Positions 1-8,813 of a DNA stretch of 64,000 nt are shown here, piece after piece (position 1 is the stretch's first letter; each line of letters opens with the position of its first letter). The notes beneath the pieces were generated by a model. It ran no database searches and was not told the origin of the DNA. It was given only the letters and a program-made list of their open reading frames with translations. Origin of the DNA: Natronogracilivirga saccharolytica (GTDB lineage Bacteria; Bacteroidota; Rhodothermia; Balneolales; Natronogracilivirgulaceae); the NCBI RefSeq assembly GCF_017921895.1, contig NZ_JAFIDN010000004.1, forward strand, positions 62,001 through 126,000, written 5' to 3'. Both the position numbers and the translations under genes were made by a program.

Positions 1-767
1 AAATGAACGACCGTAATGATATCCTCGCGGACGGACGTAAAATTTCCGGCAGTGCCCAGTTTTCTTCCAGGGGAAGAATGATCAGCCACGGCACCCTGCT
101 TTTTGATGCCCCGCTTGATCAGCTGGATGAGCTGCTGACCGTGCAAAATAAAGATGTGCATTCCCGAAGTCATAAATCTGTGCGAAGCCGGGTAGCAAAT
201 ATCAGCGGTTTTCTTGATCAGCAGATGGATATTTCTGAATTCCGTACTTATCTGACGGAAGGACTGACAGGCAGGTCCGGACTGCAAGACGCATGGACGC
301 CGGGAGAAGCGGACAACAGGGAGGTGGAATCACTTCGCAGGAACCGTTACACCAGCTGGGAGTGGAATTATGGCAGATCACCCCGATTTTACATTGACCG
401 GTCCGAAGAAATCAGCGGTTATACCGTTTCCATGCAGCTCTGTGCAGAAAAAGGCAGTATTTCAGAAACAGAATTCGCTGTTCATGACCTTAAAAAAAAC
501 CTGAATGGTGAAACTGGCCAGCCGGAAATCAGCAGAAATCAGTTGCAACGCACTCTTGCCGGTATTTCATCACTTCTCGTAAATAAACGATATGAACCGG
601 TAACTATAATGAATACCGTTCAGACATGTGTGAGTGAAACGCTTGCATCAACAGCACAAAACCCGGAGAAAGGGCGCTGCGCATCAGCTTCGCAAATTGC
701 CCGACAGATTTCCGGTCTCATTTACCGTCTTGAGACAGATTTCACCGAAACGCCACGTCAAACCTGA
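1..767 (+). CDS. lplA: Lipoate-protein ligase A, 3' part (cut by window edge)
   Basis: The gene runs in from outside the window; the ATG at position 3 is internal, because about 120 residues of the N-terminal catalytic core are missing. The visible part starts with the lipoyl-AMP-binding segment GRKISGSAQ, whose lysine is the family's key residue, followed by the HGTLLF strand and the KSVRSRVANI segment that is typical of LplA rather than LipB/LipM. The small C-terminal accessory domain follows, with the signature YTSWEWNYGRSP. LplA activates free lipoate with ATP and attaches it to E2 and H-protein lysines in the cytoplasm. The last 80 or so residues are a tail with no motif that I recognise. 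It converges with the barrel gene at 786. Confidence 0.85.
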   Translation, partial: MNDRNDILADGRKISGSAQFSSRGRMISHGTLLFDAPLDQLDELLTVQNKDVHSRSHKSVRSRVANISGFLDQQMDISEFRTYLTEGLTGRSGLQDAWTPGEADNREVESLRRNRYTSWEWNYGRSPRFYIDRSEEISGYTVSMQLCAEKGSISETEFAVHDLKKNLNGETGQPEISRNQLQRTLAGISSLLVNKRYEPVTIMNTVQTCVSETLASTAQNPEKGRCASASQIARQISGLIYRLETDFTETPRQT

Positions 768-785
768 CCAACCCGAATCAACCGG

Positions 786-1991
786 TCACTTCACATAAAT
801 CCATGAATCCGGATTGACATTGCTTCGGATTCGGTTAAGCTCTTCATTCGCGCTGCTGCGCGTGGAATGCTGACTGTAAGTAACTACATTGAAATTGTTT
901 ACCTGATCCTGAACAATCTGCGCATTTCCAAATCCCTCGGCACGCACATCTTCCAGAAGAAGCTCCGCGTTTTGCCGGCTTTCAAACACACCGGCCACAA
1001 TGAAAAATGTTGTTTCATCACCTGTATTGGCTTGCGCTTCAGGTATTTCATCTGACAAATCCTCAAGTTTTTCTTCCAGCACATTGATGCGGATTGCCAG
1101 GCTGTCGATCTGGTCGTACTGTCTCATGAACTGCTGGTTGTAAACGGTGTTCAACTGATTGGTGATGTCGTTAAGGGATGAACTCAGCGACAGCAGCCGC
1201 TCGTTTATGGTTTCCATGGCAACGTCAGCAAGCTCCTGTTCCTGCTCCAGCTGCTGAAGACGGTCATCCATGTCATAAGTCAAGTGCGTAGTCCGGTGAT
1301 CCTGTCGCTGCCATTCCGTATGCCGGACCGAGCTTCTGCCAAGTTTAAGTGAAATTCCGGCGCTTGTGTTTATATAGGAATCGCCGCCGCTCAGCAGGCC
1401 TGTAGATCCGCTGCCGGGAGCGCGCTCATACCCGTCAAGAAGGTCACTGTCGGAATGGTTAAGATCCACCTGCATAAAAACATCCACTCTGCGACTGATG
1501 CGGTATGTCAGCCCGCCTCCGAGACGGTAAAGCATGGCATTGCCTGAAAAGTTTCTGCCCGGGAAACCGGGGATGTCTGTGTCGGCCACATCGACACTGT
1601 TTCGGATCAGTCCCAATCCCGCCAGTCCGTACACACCAAACTGCTCTGTGACTCTGTTCACCCCGGTGACCATGCGCAGCAGATTGGCCCGGCCGCCCAG
1701 TCCGACGGTGTAGTAATTATTGGTGAAACCGGATTCATCCATAATTGCATCATCGGCCTTGAAACGTCCGATGCCGGCATGCCCATAGAGGGAAAACACA
1801 GGATTAACCGCATAACGGACGCCCAGTGCGCCCTGGGCAGTGACCCTGGAATCAAAGGTAAACTGACCAAATGTGGGACCTCCGGAAAGGTCGATACTCC
1901 AGTCGGTGAGGTTTTCTCCGATCTGCGCCTTACTTTGGCTGAATGGAACAAACAGTATCAAAACAATGGCAGCAGTAATCCATTTTTTCAT
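786..1991 (-). CDS. Outer-membrane beta-barrel protein with coiled coil and C-terminal SPOR domain
   Basis: The protein has a signal peptide (MKKWITAAIVLILF..., cleavage near SKAQ). A region of about 200 residues follows, made of alternating hydrophobic strands and aromatic-rich turns, like a small OmpA-type barrel. Next is a Glu/Gln-rich coiled coil (about residues 240-310). The last 75 residues form a SPOR domain (TFFIVAGVFESRQNAELLLEDVR... ending SWIYVK). SPOR domains bind septal peptidoglycan stripped of its side peptides, so the protein probably links the outer membrane to the wall. I chose the ATG at 1991 because an AGG precedes it at good spacing; an in-frame ATG five codons upstream (2006) is possible. 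It lies 12-27 bp after the S9 peptidase gene and is probably cotranscribed with it. The exact function is unknown. Confidence 0.75.
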   Translation of the reverse strand: MKKWITAAIVLILFVPFSQSKAQIGENLTDWSIDLSGGPTFGQFTFDSRVTAQGALGVRYAVNPVFSLYGHAGIGRFKADDAIMDESGFTNNYYTVGLGGRANLLRMVTGVNRVTEQFGVYGLAGLGLIRNSVDVADTDIPGFPGRNFSGNAMLYRLGGGLTYRISRRVDVFMQVDLNHSDSDLLDGYERAPGSGSTGLLSGGDSYINTSAGISLKLGRSSVRHTEWQRQDHRTTHLTYDMDDRLQQLEQEQELADVAMETINERLLSLSSSLNDITNQLNTVYNQQFMRQYDQIDSLAIRINVLEEKLEDLSDEIPEAQANTGDETTFFIVAGVFESRQNAELLLEDVRAEGFGNAQIVQDQVNNFNVVTYSQHSTRSSANEELNRIRSNVNPDSWIYVK

Positions 1992-2018
1992 ATCGAACCT
2001 GGTCATTTTTGTTACGGT

Positions 2019-4709
2019 TTACTCAAAATCGCTTTTATTTTCTTTCCACCACTCCGGTTCATCCTTGAGCCATTTGTCGAACCATGAAATAATGGCCTCT
2101 TTCCACCGGATAAACTTTTTGTAATCGAGTATGTGGTGATCCTGATCCTTGACGGCTATGAATGCAACGTCCCGATCGAGCAGCTTCAGCGCTGTGAACA
2201 TCTGAAGGCTTTCACCGGGCGGGACATTAGTGTCTGACATCCCGGTTACCAGCATCAGCGGAGTATGTATGTCATCAGCCTGGAAGACCGGACTTCGGTT
2301 GACATATATATCCTGCCGGTTCCAGGGGAAGCTGTTGGCAGTGGCTACACCACTGTATTGGTAACCCCAGAATCCTTCGCCCCAGTAGCTGGCCAGATTA
2401 CTGATTCCGGCATGCGAAACGGCCGCGGCAAAAAGGTCGGTTTGTGTCAGAAGATACATGGTCATAAAACCGCCGTAAGAAGCGCCCATGGCGCCGACAC
2501 GCTCACGGTCGGCATAGGCATGATCATCCAGGAATGCCGCAACGCCTGTGATAATCTCCTCTCCTGCAATTTCACCCCAGTCATTGACATGCCGCGCCGA
2601 AAACTCCTGGCCGAACCCGGTTGCCCCGCTGGGCTGCAGGACATACACCAGATATCCTTTGGCAGCGTAGAGCTCCTTGGGATAGCGTCCGGCAAATGCC
2701 CGGGTAACCGGCGTAGTTCCGCCATAGTAGTAAACGATGACGGGATATTCCTTGTCTTCGTCAAAATCCGGCGGATAATAAACATGCCCGTCGATTTCTT
2801 CATCCCACTTGTTGGTAAAGGTCCACTCCCGGACATCACCGAATGCCACATGCTGATAGGCCTCTGCTCCGGGATCGTACAGAACCGTGGCTGACGGACT
2901 CCGGTCTGTAAAGTCAATGGTCCATGCTTTCGGAGTGTCCGAAGCACCCGAACCGGTAAACACTCCGACAGCCTTGTTTTCGGCCAGGTCCAGAGATCCG
3001 GCCACATCCGGACCGGTATCATACAGACGGAACCGCTCGCGTCTTGTATCGTAACGATACAGATTTCTGTACGATTTTTCGGTTACCGTGAAATAGATAT
3101 ACCGACCGGTCTCATCCCAGGAAGCACCTGTGATTTCCGGATCAAAATCCCGTGTTATGGATGTAATTTCGCGACTTTCCAGATCATACAGATAGGCCTG
3201 GGTGTCATAATCGTTGGGCAGGAGGGTGTCAGGAATGTTCACACCTTCATCGCCAAAAGTGCCTGGCCCGCCGGTAATCAGGATCCGGTCACCATCCGGT
3301 GAAAACTGGCCTGATCCGGCAAATTTTACAGTGAAAAGGGAGTCGGTCTGCATCGTTTGCAGATCAAGGATGATATATTCAGTCTCACCGTAAGGACGTT
3401 CATCATACACCTCGTGATTGCGCGAAAAGAGGATTTTTTTCCCGTCAGGATGGATGCTGTTGAGGGTAGTGGAAAGAAGTCCGGCGGTGAGACGCCTTGT
3501 AGATCCCTGTTCGACATTCAGCTTGTAGAGAAAGCTGCGGTCGTGGTAGCCCGGGCGCCGGTCCTGCAACCCCCGGTAGTGAATGACGCCATCCCGTCCA
3601 GGGTCATGTTTTTCAGTGACGCTGTATATGACATAGGAAGCATCAGGAGACCAGCGGTAACCGGCAAAATCTTCAACATCTTTAAGTATGCGCTCTTTTT
3701 CACCGGTTTCAAGATCGATCACCCACAAATTGGTACCATCATTTCCTGCTTCGGTATAGCTGAACCTGAGCCCCTCCGGGAGCCATTGCATTCCCGTGAT
3801 ATCCATACCGCCGGCAAACCGGTGCCTGATGGTGCCTTCAGGAATATTCCGGATGTCGATATGCGTCTCGGGTGTGCCGTCAGGAGGGAGGTCGCGCCGG
3901 ACATGAACAGCGGCAAGGTCACCATCCGGGCTGACCGAAACTCCGGCCGGACGCGGTGCGTTCGACAGGTCCCGCTGCATTACATGGCGTTCCGGAACTA
4001 TAACGGATGCAATACGATGCTGATGCTCACCGGCATCCACTTGAACCTCAAGCGTCCAGTCCGGCAGCTCTTCTTCGGAACCGGAACTGTTTTCAGCGGC
4101 CGGATGCATGGTTTTCACCAGAAGCAGCTGAGTTCCCTGACGCAAGTTGACATTTGCGTTCACCGATCCGGCTTCGGCGCCGTCTTCTGTATCAGTATGA
4201 TTTTTTACTGCAATCTCTTCTCCGTTTAAGAAAGCACGGATCATGCCTTCACTTTTGAGCGTGATGGATGCGGGCATGAAACGGTCGTTGGACAAATACA
4301 CTGCAGACCAGCTGATGTTGTGATGCTCTTTTGTAGCACCCGGCAGAACAAGAATACTGTCTGCAAGTGTATGTGCTGTCCATTCGGGATGCTGGCCATC
4401 CGACCAGGCTACGGGCAACCCTTCCCGGGGCTGCCACTCATCGTAATCCATCAGATCGGATAACAGTATTTCAGTTGCATCCCATTTGCTTCCGTCAATG
4501 GCAGGATCATCATGGAAGACCGGGCTGAAATAATTAACCGGTCCCAGATGCAGCATCTCTTTGATGAGCGGACGCTCCTGGTCCTGTTCGCTTGTATCCG
4601 GCAAGATTGCGGACACCGCCGTCATCGGGCCGAAAGTCAAAACCGCAATCACTATTACAGAAATAACATGCAGCAAGGATGAGTAAAATGGTATGATGTT
4701 TCTGTTCAT
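2019..4709 (-). CDS. Exported S9 family (prolyl oligopeptidase/DPP-like) serine peptidase
   Basis: An 896-residue protein with an N-terminal signal segment (about 1-34), an extra beta-rich N-terminal domain, a WD40/TolB-like beta-propeller in the middle (SPDGDLAAV, SPDASYVIYS, SPDGDRILI repeats) and a C-terminal alpha/beta hydrolase. The catalytic triad is visible: Ser744 in GASYGGF, Asp826 in GMSDTNVPP and His858/859 in DQDHHILDY. Family members cut short peptides after proline or other residues in the periplasm or outside the cell. The HHILDYKK ending groups it with the large exported S9 peptidases common in Bacteroidota. It sits between the exonuclease gene and the SPOR barrel gene on the same strand. 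The substrate cannot be told from sequence. Confidence 0.9.
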   Translation of the reverse strand: MNRNIIPFYSSLLHVISVIVIAVLTFGPMTAVSAILPDTSEQDQERPLIKEMLHLGPVNYFSPVFHDDPAIDGSKWDATEILLSDLMDYDEWQPREGLPVAWSDGQHPEWTAHTLADSILVLPGATKEHHNISWSAVYLSNDRFMPASITLKSEGMIRAFLNGEEIAVKNHTDTEDGAEAGSVNANVNLRQGTQLLLVKTMHPAAENSSGSEEELPDWTLEVQVDAGEHQHRIASVIVPERHVMQRDLSNAPRPAGVSVSPDGDLAAVHVRRDLPPDGTPETHIDIRNIPEGTIRHRFAGGMDITGMQWLPEGLRFSYTEAGNDGTNLWVIDLETGEKERILKDVEDFAGYRWSPDASYVIYSVTEKHDPGRDGVIHYRGLQDRRPGYHDRSFLYKLNVEQGSTRRLTAGLLSTTLNSIHPDGKKILFSRNHEVYDERPYGETEYIILDLQTMQTDSLFTVKFAGSGQFSPDGDRILITGGPGTFGDEGVNIPDTLLPNDYDTQAYLYDLESREITSITRDFDPEITGASWDETGRYIYFTVTEKSYRNLYRYDTRRERFRLYDTGPDVAGSLDLAENKAVGVFTGSGASDTPKAWTIDFTDRSPSATVLYDPGAEAYQHVAFGDVREWTFTNKWDEEIDGHVYYPPDFDEDKEYPVIVYYYGGTTPVTRAFAGRYPKELYAAKGYLVYVLQPSGATGFGQEFSARHVNDWGEIAGEEIITGVAAFLDDHAYADRERVGAMGASYGGFMTMYLLTQTDLFAAAVSHAGISNLASYWGEGFWGYQYSGVATANSFPWNRQDIYVNRSPVFQADDIHTPLMLVTGMSDTNVPPGESLQMFTALKLLDRDVAFIAVKDQDHHILDYKKFIRWKEAIISWFDKWLKDEPEWWKENKSDFE

Positions 4710-4747
4710 AGATCTGTTTATATCATTGATAATAGTTGCAGGGTGGG

Positions 4748-5461
4748 TCAGGTTGCTTCATTCTGGATTTCTTCCAGTTTGCTCAGAGCGCGCCTTCGCA
4801 GATTCTGAAAGTCACTTTCATTGAGAGAATTGCATGTATATTGAAGATGGAGCCAAATCAGATAGGTTGCCATCACATCTTCATAACAGTAGTGTTCGAT
4901 CCGGTCAAGTTCACCATTTTGATACATTTCGAGCACCTCATCGCCTTCCCCTGTCACTTTCAGAGGTATGCCGACCAGCGCACCTATATGCTTGAGCCTG
5001 GGATAGCTGCTGGCTCCGAAGTTGCTGAACTCATCCATAAGATCCACGTTCTGCTTGCTGAACCGGTAACGGATGTCATGGGCGTTCAGCCGCGACGGTA
5101 GCTGAAGTCCGTGTTTCAGTGCCCGGTAATTGATCAGGGGCAGGTCAAATCCCTTGCCGTTGTGGTGAATCACACCAAAATCCTTGTAGGTGGTGAGCGA
5201 GTCAACAAGTGAAAGCAACCCTTCCCGCTCATTTTTCCCGCTCCATGCCACTTTTTGCTTTGGCTCACCGCCGGATGTAACCCAGAGCCCGACCCAGGAG
5301 ACCATTTGGTGATACATGGGGGGCAGAAATCCGGATTTCCCCCGGCCAAACTCTTCGCCGGCCAGTTCAAGCAGCGTTTTGTCATCCTCCGGCGGATTGT
5401 CGATCAACGATCTCAGAAGCGGTATATCCGGAATGGATTCAATATCAAAAACAAAATACAT
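4748..5461 (-). CDS. Predicted 3'-5' exonuclease, DNA polymerase B exonuclease-like
   Basis: The 237-residue protein begins directly with an ExoI motif, FDIES (Asp6, Glu8). ExoII is HNGKGFDLP around Asp106 and ExoIII is YxxxD at Tyr191-Asp195. This full DEDDy set matches the stand-alone PolB-exonuclease family (DNA_pol_B_exo2). These two-metal enzymes remove nucleotides from DNA 3' ends; a role in repair or proofreading is inferred, not shown. There is no polymerase domain. It follows the asparaginase gene by 44 bp on the same strand, which suggests cotranscription without an evident functional link. Confidence 0.85.
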   Translation of the reverse strand: MYFVFDIESIPDIPLLRSLIDNPPEDDKTLLELAGEEFGRGKSGFLPPMYHQMVSWVGLWVTSGGEPKQKVAWSGKNEREGLLSLVDSLTTYKDFGVIHHNGKGFDLPLINYRALKHGLQLPSRLNAHDIRYRFSKQNVDLMDEFSNFGASSYPRLKHIGALVGIPLKVTGEGDEVLEMYQNGELDRIEHYCYEDVMATYLIWLHLQYTCNSLNESDFQNLRRRALSKLEEIQNEAT

Positions 5462-5505
5462 GGTCGGTTGTTTGGGTCGGCGGTTGAAATTCTGATGTCA
5501 GTATG

Positions 5506-6510
5506 TCAGTGTGTGCGCTCTCCGGCAAGGTTTTCACGAAACTGCTCGCGGATCACATGAATATCATGGTAATGATCAAGAAGATACATCATTTTCGTGA
5601 CGCATGCTTCGGTTGTCATGTCACCGGCACCCAGCGCGCCTATATCACGCACCCTGCGTCCGCCCTCGTATTTGTCCAGATCCACATCATCATAAATTGA
5701 CTGGGAGGTAATGACAACTATACCACCCGCGGAAATGTAGCGGTCAATATCCTGAATAAACGTATGGTTTTTGCCGGACGGAAGATTGCCGCTGCCATAA
5801 GCCTCGATAACAAGGGCACGTGCACTATCTGAATTCTTTGGCACGACATCCCTGCTGTTCATTCCGGGATACATGGTAATCAGACGGAGGGATGGATTAA
5901 AGCCCGGACCGGCCCAGAAAGTACCCGATGCAGGGCGGTATTGTTCTGTGATGCTCAGTCTGACACCAAACTCTGCCAGGGTCGGATAGTTGGGTGTTGC
6001 AAAGGCATCGAAATCACCAATGCTCAGTTTTGTAGCACGGTTGCCGCGGTACACACGGTCATTAAAGCAGATACAGACCTCAGGCATATACAGTGTGGCC
6101 AGTTCCACGGAATTGATCAGATTTCGCCGGGCATCTGTCCGCCGGTTGCTCAACGGAACCTGACTGCCTGTAAATACGACAGGTTTTGTCAGATTGCGGA
6201 AGCAGAAAGAGAGGGCCGACGCCGTCCAGGCCATGGTGTCGGTCCCGTGAAGAACGACGAACCCGTCAAACTCATCGTACCTTTTGGCAATGGCCTGTGC
6301 CAGCTGGACCCACATCGACGGAGTCATATTTGCACTGTCTTCCAGAAACAGCGTTTGTGACTCCACATGGGCAATTTCCTGCAAACCGGGCACCTGTTCG
6401 TCAAAATAATTCAGGTTGAAGGATGACTCACCGCTTTCTCCATCTTTTTTACTTTCATGGAGTTGCATCGTTATGGTGCCGCCGGTGTGAAGAATTAGTA
6501 TCCGTTTCAT
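5506..6510 (-). CDS. ansA: Type I (cytoplasmic-type) L-asparaginase
   Basis: A 334-residue enzyme that hydrolyses asparagine to aspartate and ammonia. The first catalytic threonine is Thr12 in HTGGTI, and the second triad part is LHGTDTMAWTAS (Thr90, Asp91). A conserved lysine lies in the RGNRATKLS segment. No signal peptide is present, and the length fits the bacterial type I (AnsA) group rather than the periplasmic type II enzymes. It is the first gene of the minus-strand run that ends with the SPOR barrel, and its promoter should lie in the 173-bp divergent region shared with the EF-G2-like gene. Confidence 0.92.
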   Translation of the reverse strand: MKRILILHTGGTITMQLHESKKDGESGESSFNLNYFDEQVPGLQEIAHVESQTLFLEDSANMTPSMWVQLAQAIAKRYDEFDGFVVLHGTDTMAWTASALSFCFRNLTKPVVFTGSQVPLSNRRTDARRNLINSVELATLYMPEVCICFNDRVYRGNRATKLSIGDFDAFATPNYPTLAEFGVRLSITEQYRPASGTFWAGPGFNPSLRLITMYPGMNSRDVVPKNSDSARALVIEAYGSGNLPSGKNHTFIQDIDRYISAGGIVVITSQSIYDDVDLDKYEGGRRVRDIGALGAGDMTTEACVTKMMYLLDHYHDIHVIREQFRENLAGERTH

Positions 6511-6561
6511 TGCATTTGCTTGCTGCTTCTTATTGCCAAAAGGTTCCCAAAAAGTTACTTT

Positions 6562-6576
6562 GACATGTTACATGTC
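6562..6576. promoter_or_regulatory. Perfect dyad GACATG-TTA-CATGTC in divergent promoter region
   Basis: In the 173-bp space between the divergent ansA and EF-G2-like genes there is a perfect 6+3+6 inverted repeat. A TTGACA-like hexamer overlaps its left arm (6560-6565). A dyad of this size in a shared promoter region is a fair operator candidate, but I know of no regulator for it and no good -10 box could be fixed. Confidence 0.35.
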
Positions 6577-6683
6577 TGTGATTACTTAAAATAATTATAC
6601 CAGGCGATCAGATTAAAATGAAATTATTGACAATTCGTCTGAAATGATGAACAAGCGACGTTAACTCAAATGGAGTATAGCCC

Positions 6684-8813
6684 ATGAATGTGTATAAGCC
6701 AAACAAAATCAGAAATATCGCTCTGCTGGGGCATTCCGGTTCCGGCAAAACCACCCTCGCAGAGACCATGCTTTTTGAATCAGGTACCACGAAAAGGCGA
6801 GGGAGTGTAGAGGAAGGCAATACGGTCTCTGATTATCACCCCATCGAAAAGGAAAAACAGAAGTCGGTATTCAGCTCATTCATGCACCTCGACTGGAGAG
6901 GAACCAAAATCAATCTGATTGACACACCGGGTACCGCCGATTATGTCGGTGAAGTTGTCAATGCACTCAAAGTAGCCGACGCAGCCGTCTTCGTACTGGA
7001 TGCCGAACACGGGGTGGAAGTAGGAACCGAAGTGCTCTGGAACATCGTCGCCGATATGAACAAACCGGCGTTTTTCATAGTAAATAAAATAGACCATCCG
7101 AATTCCAACTATCAGGCTGTACTGGATCTCTGCAAGGAGCGGTTCGGAAGGGAAGTGGTACCGGTTCAGTATCCGTACGAAGAGGGCGAAAGCTTTAACA
7201 CCATCATTGATGTCCTGAAAATGCAGATGTACGAATTTGCCGAAGGCGGCGGGAAACCGGACAAGCTGCCCATCGCAGATTCACAGAAAAGCCAGGCCGA
7301 TCTTCAGCACAACGATCTTGTAGAGTCCATCGCCGAAAACGACGAATCGCTCATGGATCTCTATTTTGAAAAAGGACACCTCGATGAAGACGAAATGGTG
7401 GAAGGACTTAAAAAGTCCATCATGAACCGCCAGATATTTCCGATGTTCTGCCTGTCAGCCGAACAAAATATGGGCTCCGGCCGTGTGATGGGATTCATCG
7501 ACAATGTCCTTCCGAATCCTCTTGAAGCCAATCCCGACACCGATGACAGCGGAAATGAGCTCACCATCGATACCGAACAAAAGCCGCTGGCATTTCTTTT
7601 TAAAACCATTTCAGAGGAGCATGTCGGTGACCTGACGTTTTTCAAGGTGTATGGCGGTACGCTTAAGGCCGGCACAGACATGATCAACCACTCCAAAGGC
7701 TCGACCAACCGTCTGGGTAACCTGTTTCTGACACAGGGCGGTAAACGGGTGGACATTCAGGAAGTACAAGCCGGTGATATTGGCGCTGTTGTGAAGCTTA
7801 AAGATGGCAATGTCGGAGATACTCTGCGTGACAAAAGTCTTGATATCGGAATTTCAAAAGTCAACTATCCTGAGCCTACCGAGAGAATGGCCGTCCGTTC
7901 CAAAGAAAAAGGAGAAGAGGAGAAGATTGGATCCGCACTGAACCAGATTCAGCGCGAGGATCCTTCACTGCATGTTGAAAACAGCATGGAGCTTAATCAG
8001 ATTATTCTGAGCGGACAAGGAGAAGAGCACCTGAATGTTGTCAAGAACATGCTTGAAAACCGCTTCAAGCTGAATCCTGAATTCTATGAACCGGGGATTC
8101 CGTATCGTGAAACCATCACAAAACCGGTTAAGGCGCAATACCGCCACAAAAAACAGTCCGGTGGTGCAGGTCAGTACGGTGAAGTATATCTCTATCTGGA
8201 ACCCTACGAAGAGGGCATGCCGCCGACTCCCGATGTATCGGTCAGGGACACCCAGGAAATTGACCTCGAATGGGGCGGAAAGCTGATTTTCCAGAACTGT
8301 ATCGTCGGAGGTGTGATCGATGCCCGTTTTATGCCGGCCATCCTGAAGGGAGTTATGGAAAAAATGGAAAACGGACCGCTTTCGGGATGCCGCGCCCGTG
8401 ATGTAAGGGTTTCTGTTTATGACGGATCCATGCACACGGTAGACTCCAACGAGGCGGCATTCAAAACAGCTTCCCTGATGGCTTTCAAAAAAGGATTCCT
8501 GGAAGCGAAACCGCAGCTGCTGGAGCCGGTATATGAAGTGGAAGTGACTGTACCGGCAGAGTTTATGGGCGATGTGATGAGTGATCTTTCAACTCGCCGC
8601 GGCCAGGTCCAGGGCATGGACTCGGAAGGAACATTTCAGAAGGTGAAAGCCCTGGTACCGCTTGCGGAACTGTATCGTTACGCCACCCATCTGCGCTCCA
8701 TGACACAGGGCCGGGCGACTCATACCCGGACGTTCCATGAGTACGGACCGGTTCCGCACGAAATCCAGGAACGCATTATGAAAGAAACCGCAGAGATGGA
8801 AGAGTCGGCCTGA
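6684..8813 (+). CDS. Elongation factor G-like GTPase (EF-G2 group)
   Basis: A 709-residue protein with the five-domain plan of EF-G. The G1 loop is GHSGSGKT (residues 16-23), not the GHxDAGKT of the housekeeping factor; G3 is DTPG and G4 is NKID. The RGITI switch motif of true EF-G is replaced (SVFSSF region). Domain IV (RETITKPVKAQYRHKKQSGG...GQYGEV) and domain V (EPVYEVEVTVPAEFMGDVMSDLSTRRG) are well kept. This is the EF-G2 paralogue type, whose role in translation is poorly defined; the main fusA gene should be elsewhere. The stop codon touches the stop of the opposing OstA-like gene with no gap. Confidence 0.88.
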   Translation: MNVYKPNKIRNIALLGHSGSGKTTLAETMLFESGTTKRRGSVEEGNTVSDYHPIEKEKQKSVFSSFMHLDWRGTKINLIDTPGTADYVGEVVNALKVADAAVFVLDAEHGVEVGTEVLWNIVADMNKPAFFIVNKIDHPNSNYQAVLDLCKERFGREVVPVQYPYEEGESFNTIIDVLKMQMYEFAEGGGKPDKLPIADSQKSQADLQHNDLVESIAENDESLMDLYFEKGHLDEDEMVEGLKKSIMNRQIFPMFCLSAEQNMGSGRVMGFIDNVLPNPLEANPDTDDSGNELTIDTEQKPLAFLFKTISEEHVGDLTFFKVYGGTLKAGTDMINHSKGSTNRLGNLFLTQGGKRVDIQEVQAGDIGAVVKLKDGNVGDTLRDKSLDIGISKVNYPEPTERMAVRSKEKGEEEKIGSALNQIQREDPSLHVENSMELNQIILSGQGEEHLNVVKNMLENRFKLNPEFYEPGIPYRETITKPVKAQYRHKKQSGGAGQYGEVYLYLEPYEEGMPPTPDVSVRDTQEIDLEWGGKLIFQNCIVGGVIDARFMPAILKGVMEKMENGPLSGCRARDVRVSVYDGSMHTVDSNEAAFKTASLMAFKKGFLEAKPQLLEPVYEVEVTVPAEFMGDVMSDLSTRRGQVQGMDSEGTFQKVKALVPLAELYRYATHLRSMTQGRATHTRTFHEYGPVPHEIQERIMKETAEMEESA

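Noticed and set aside
3357-4229. 290-codon open frame on the plus strand
   Set aside because: It lies fully antisense to the S9 peptidase, whose propeller and triad motifs are clear. The translated product has no family pattern.
6627-6632. TTGACA hexamer upstream of the EF-G2-like gene
   Set aside because: No -10 box at 16-18 bp; probably chance.
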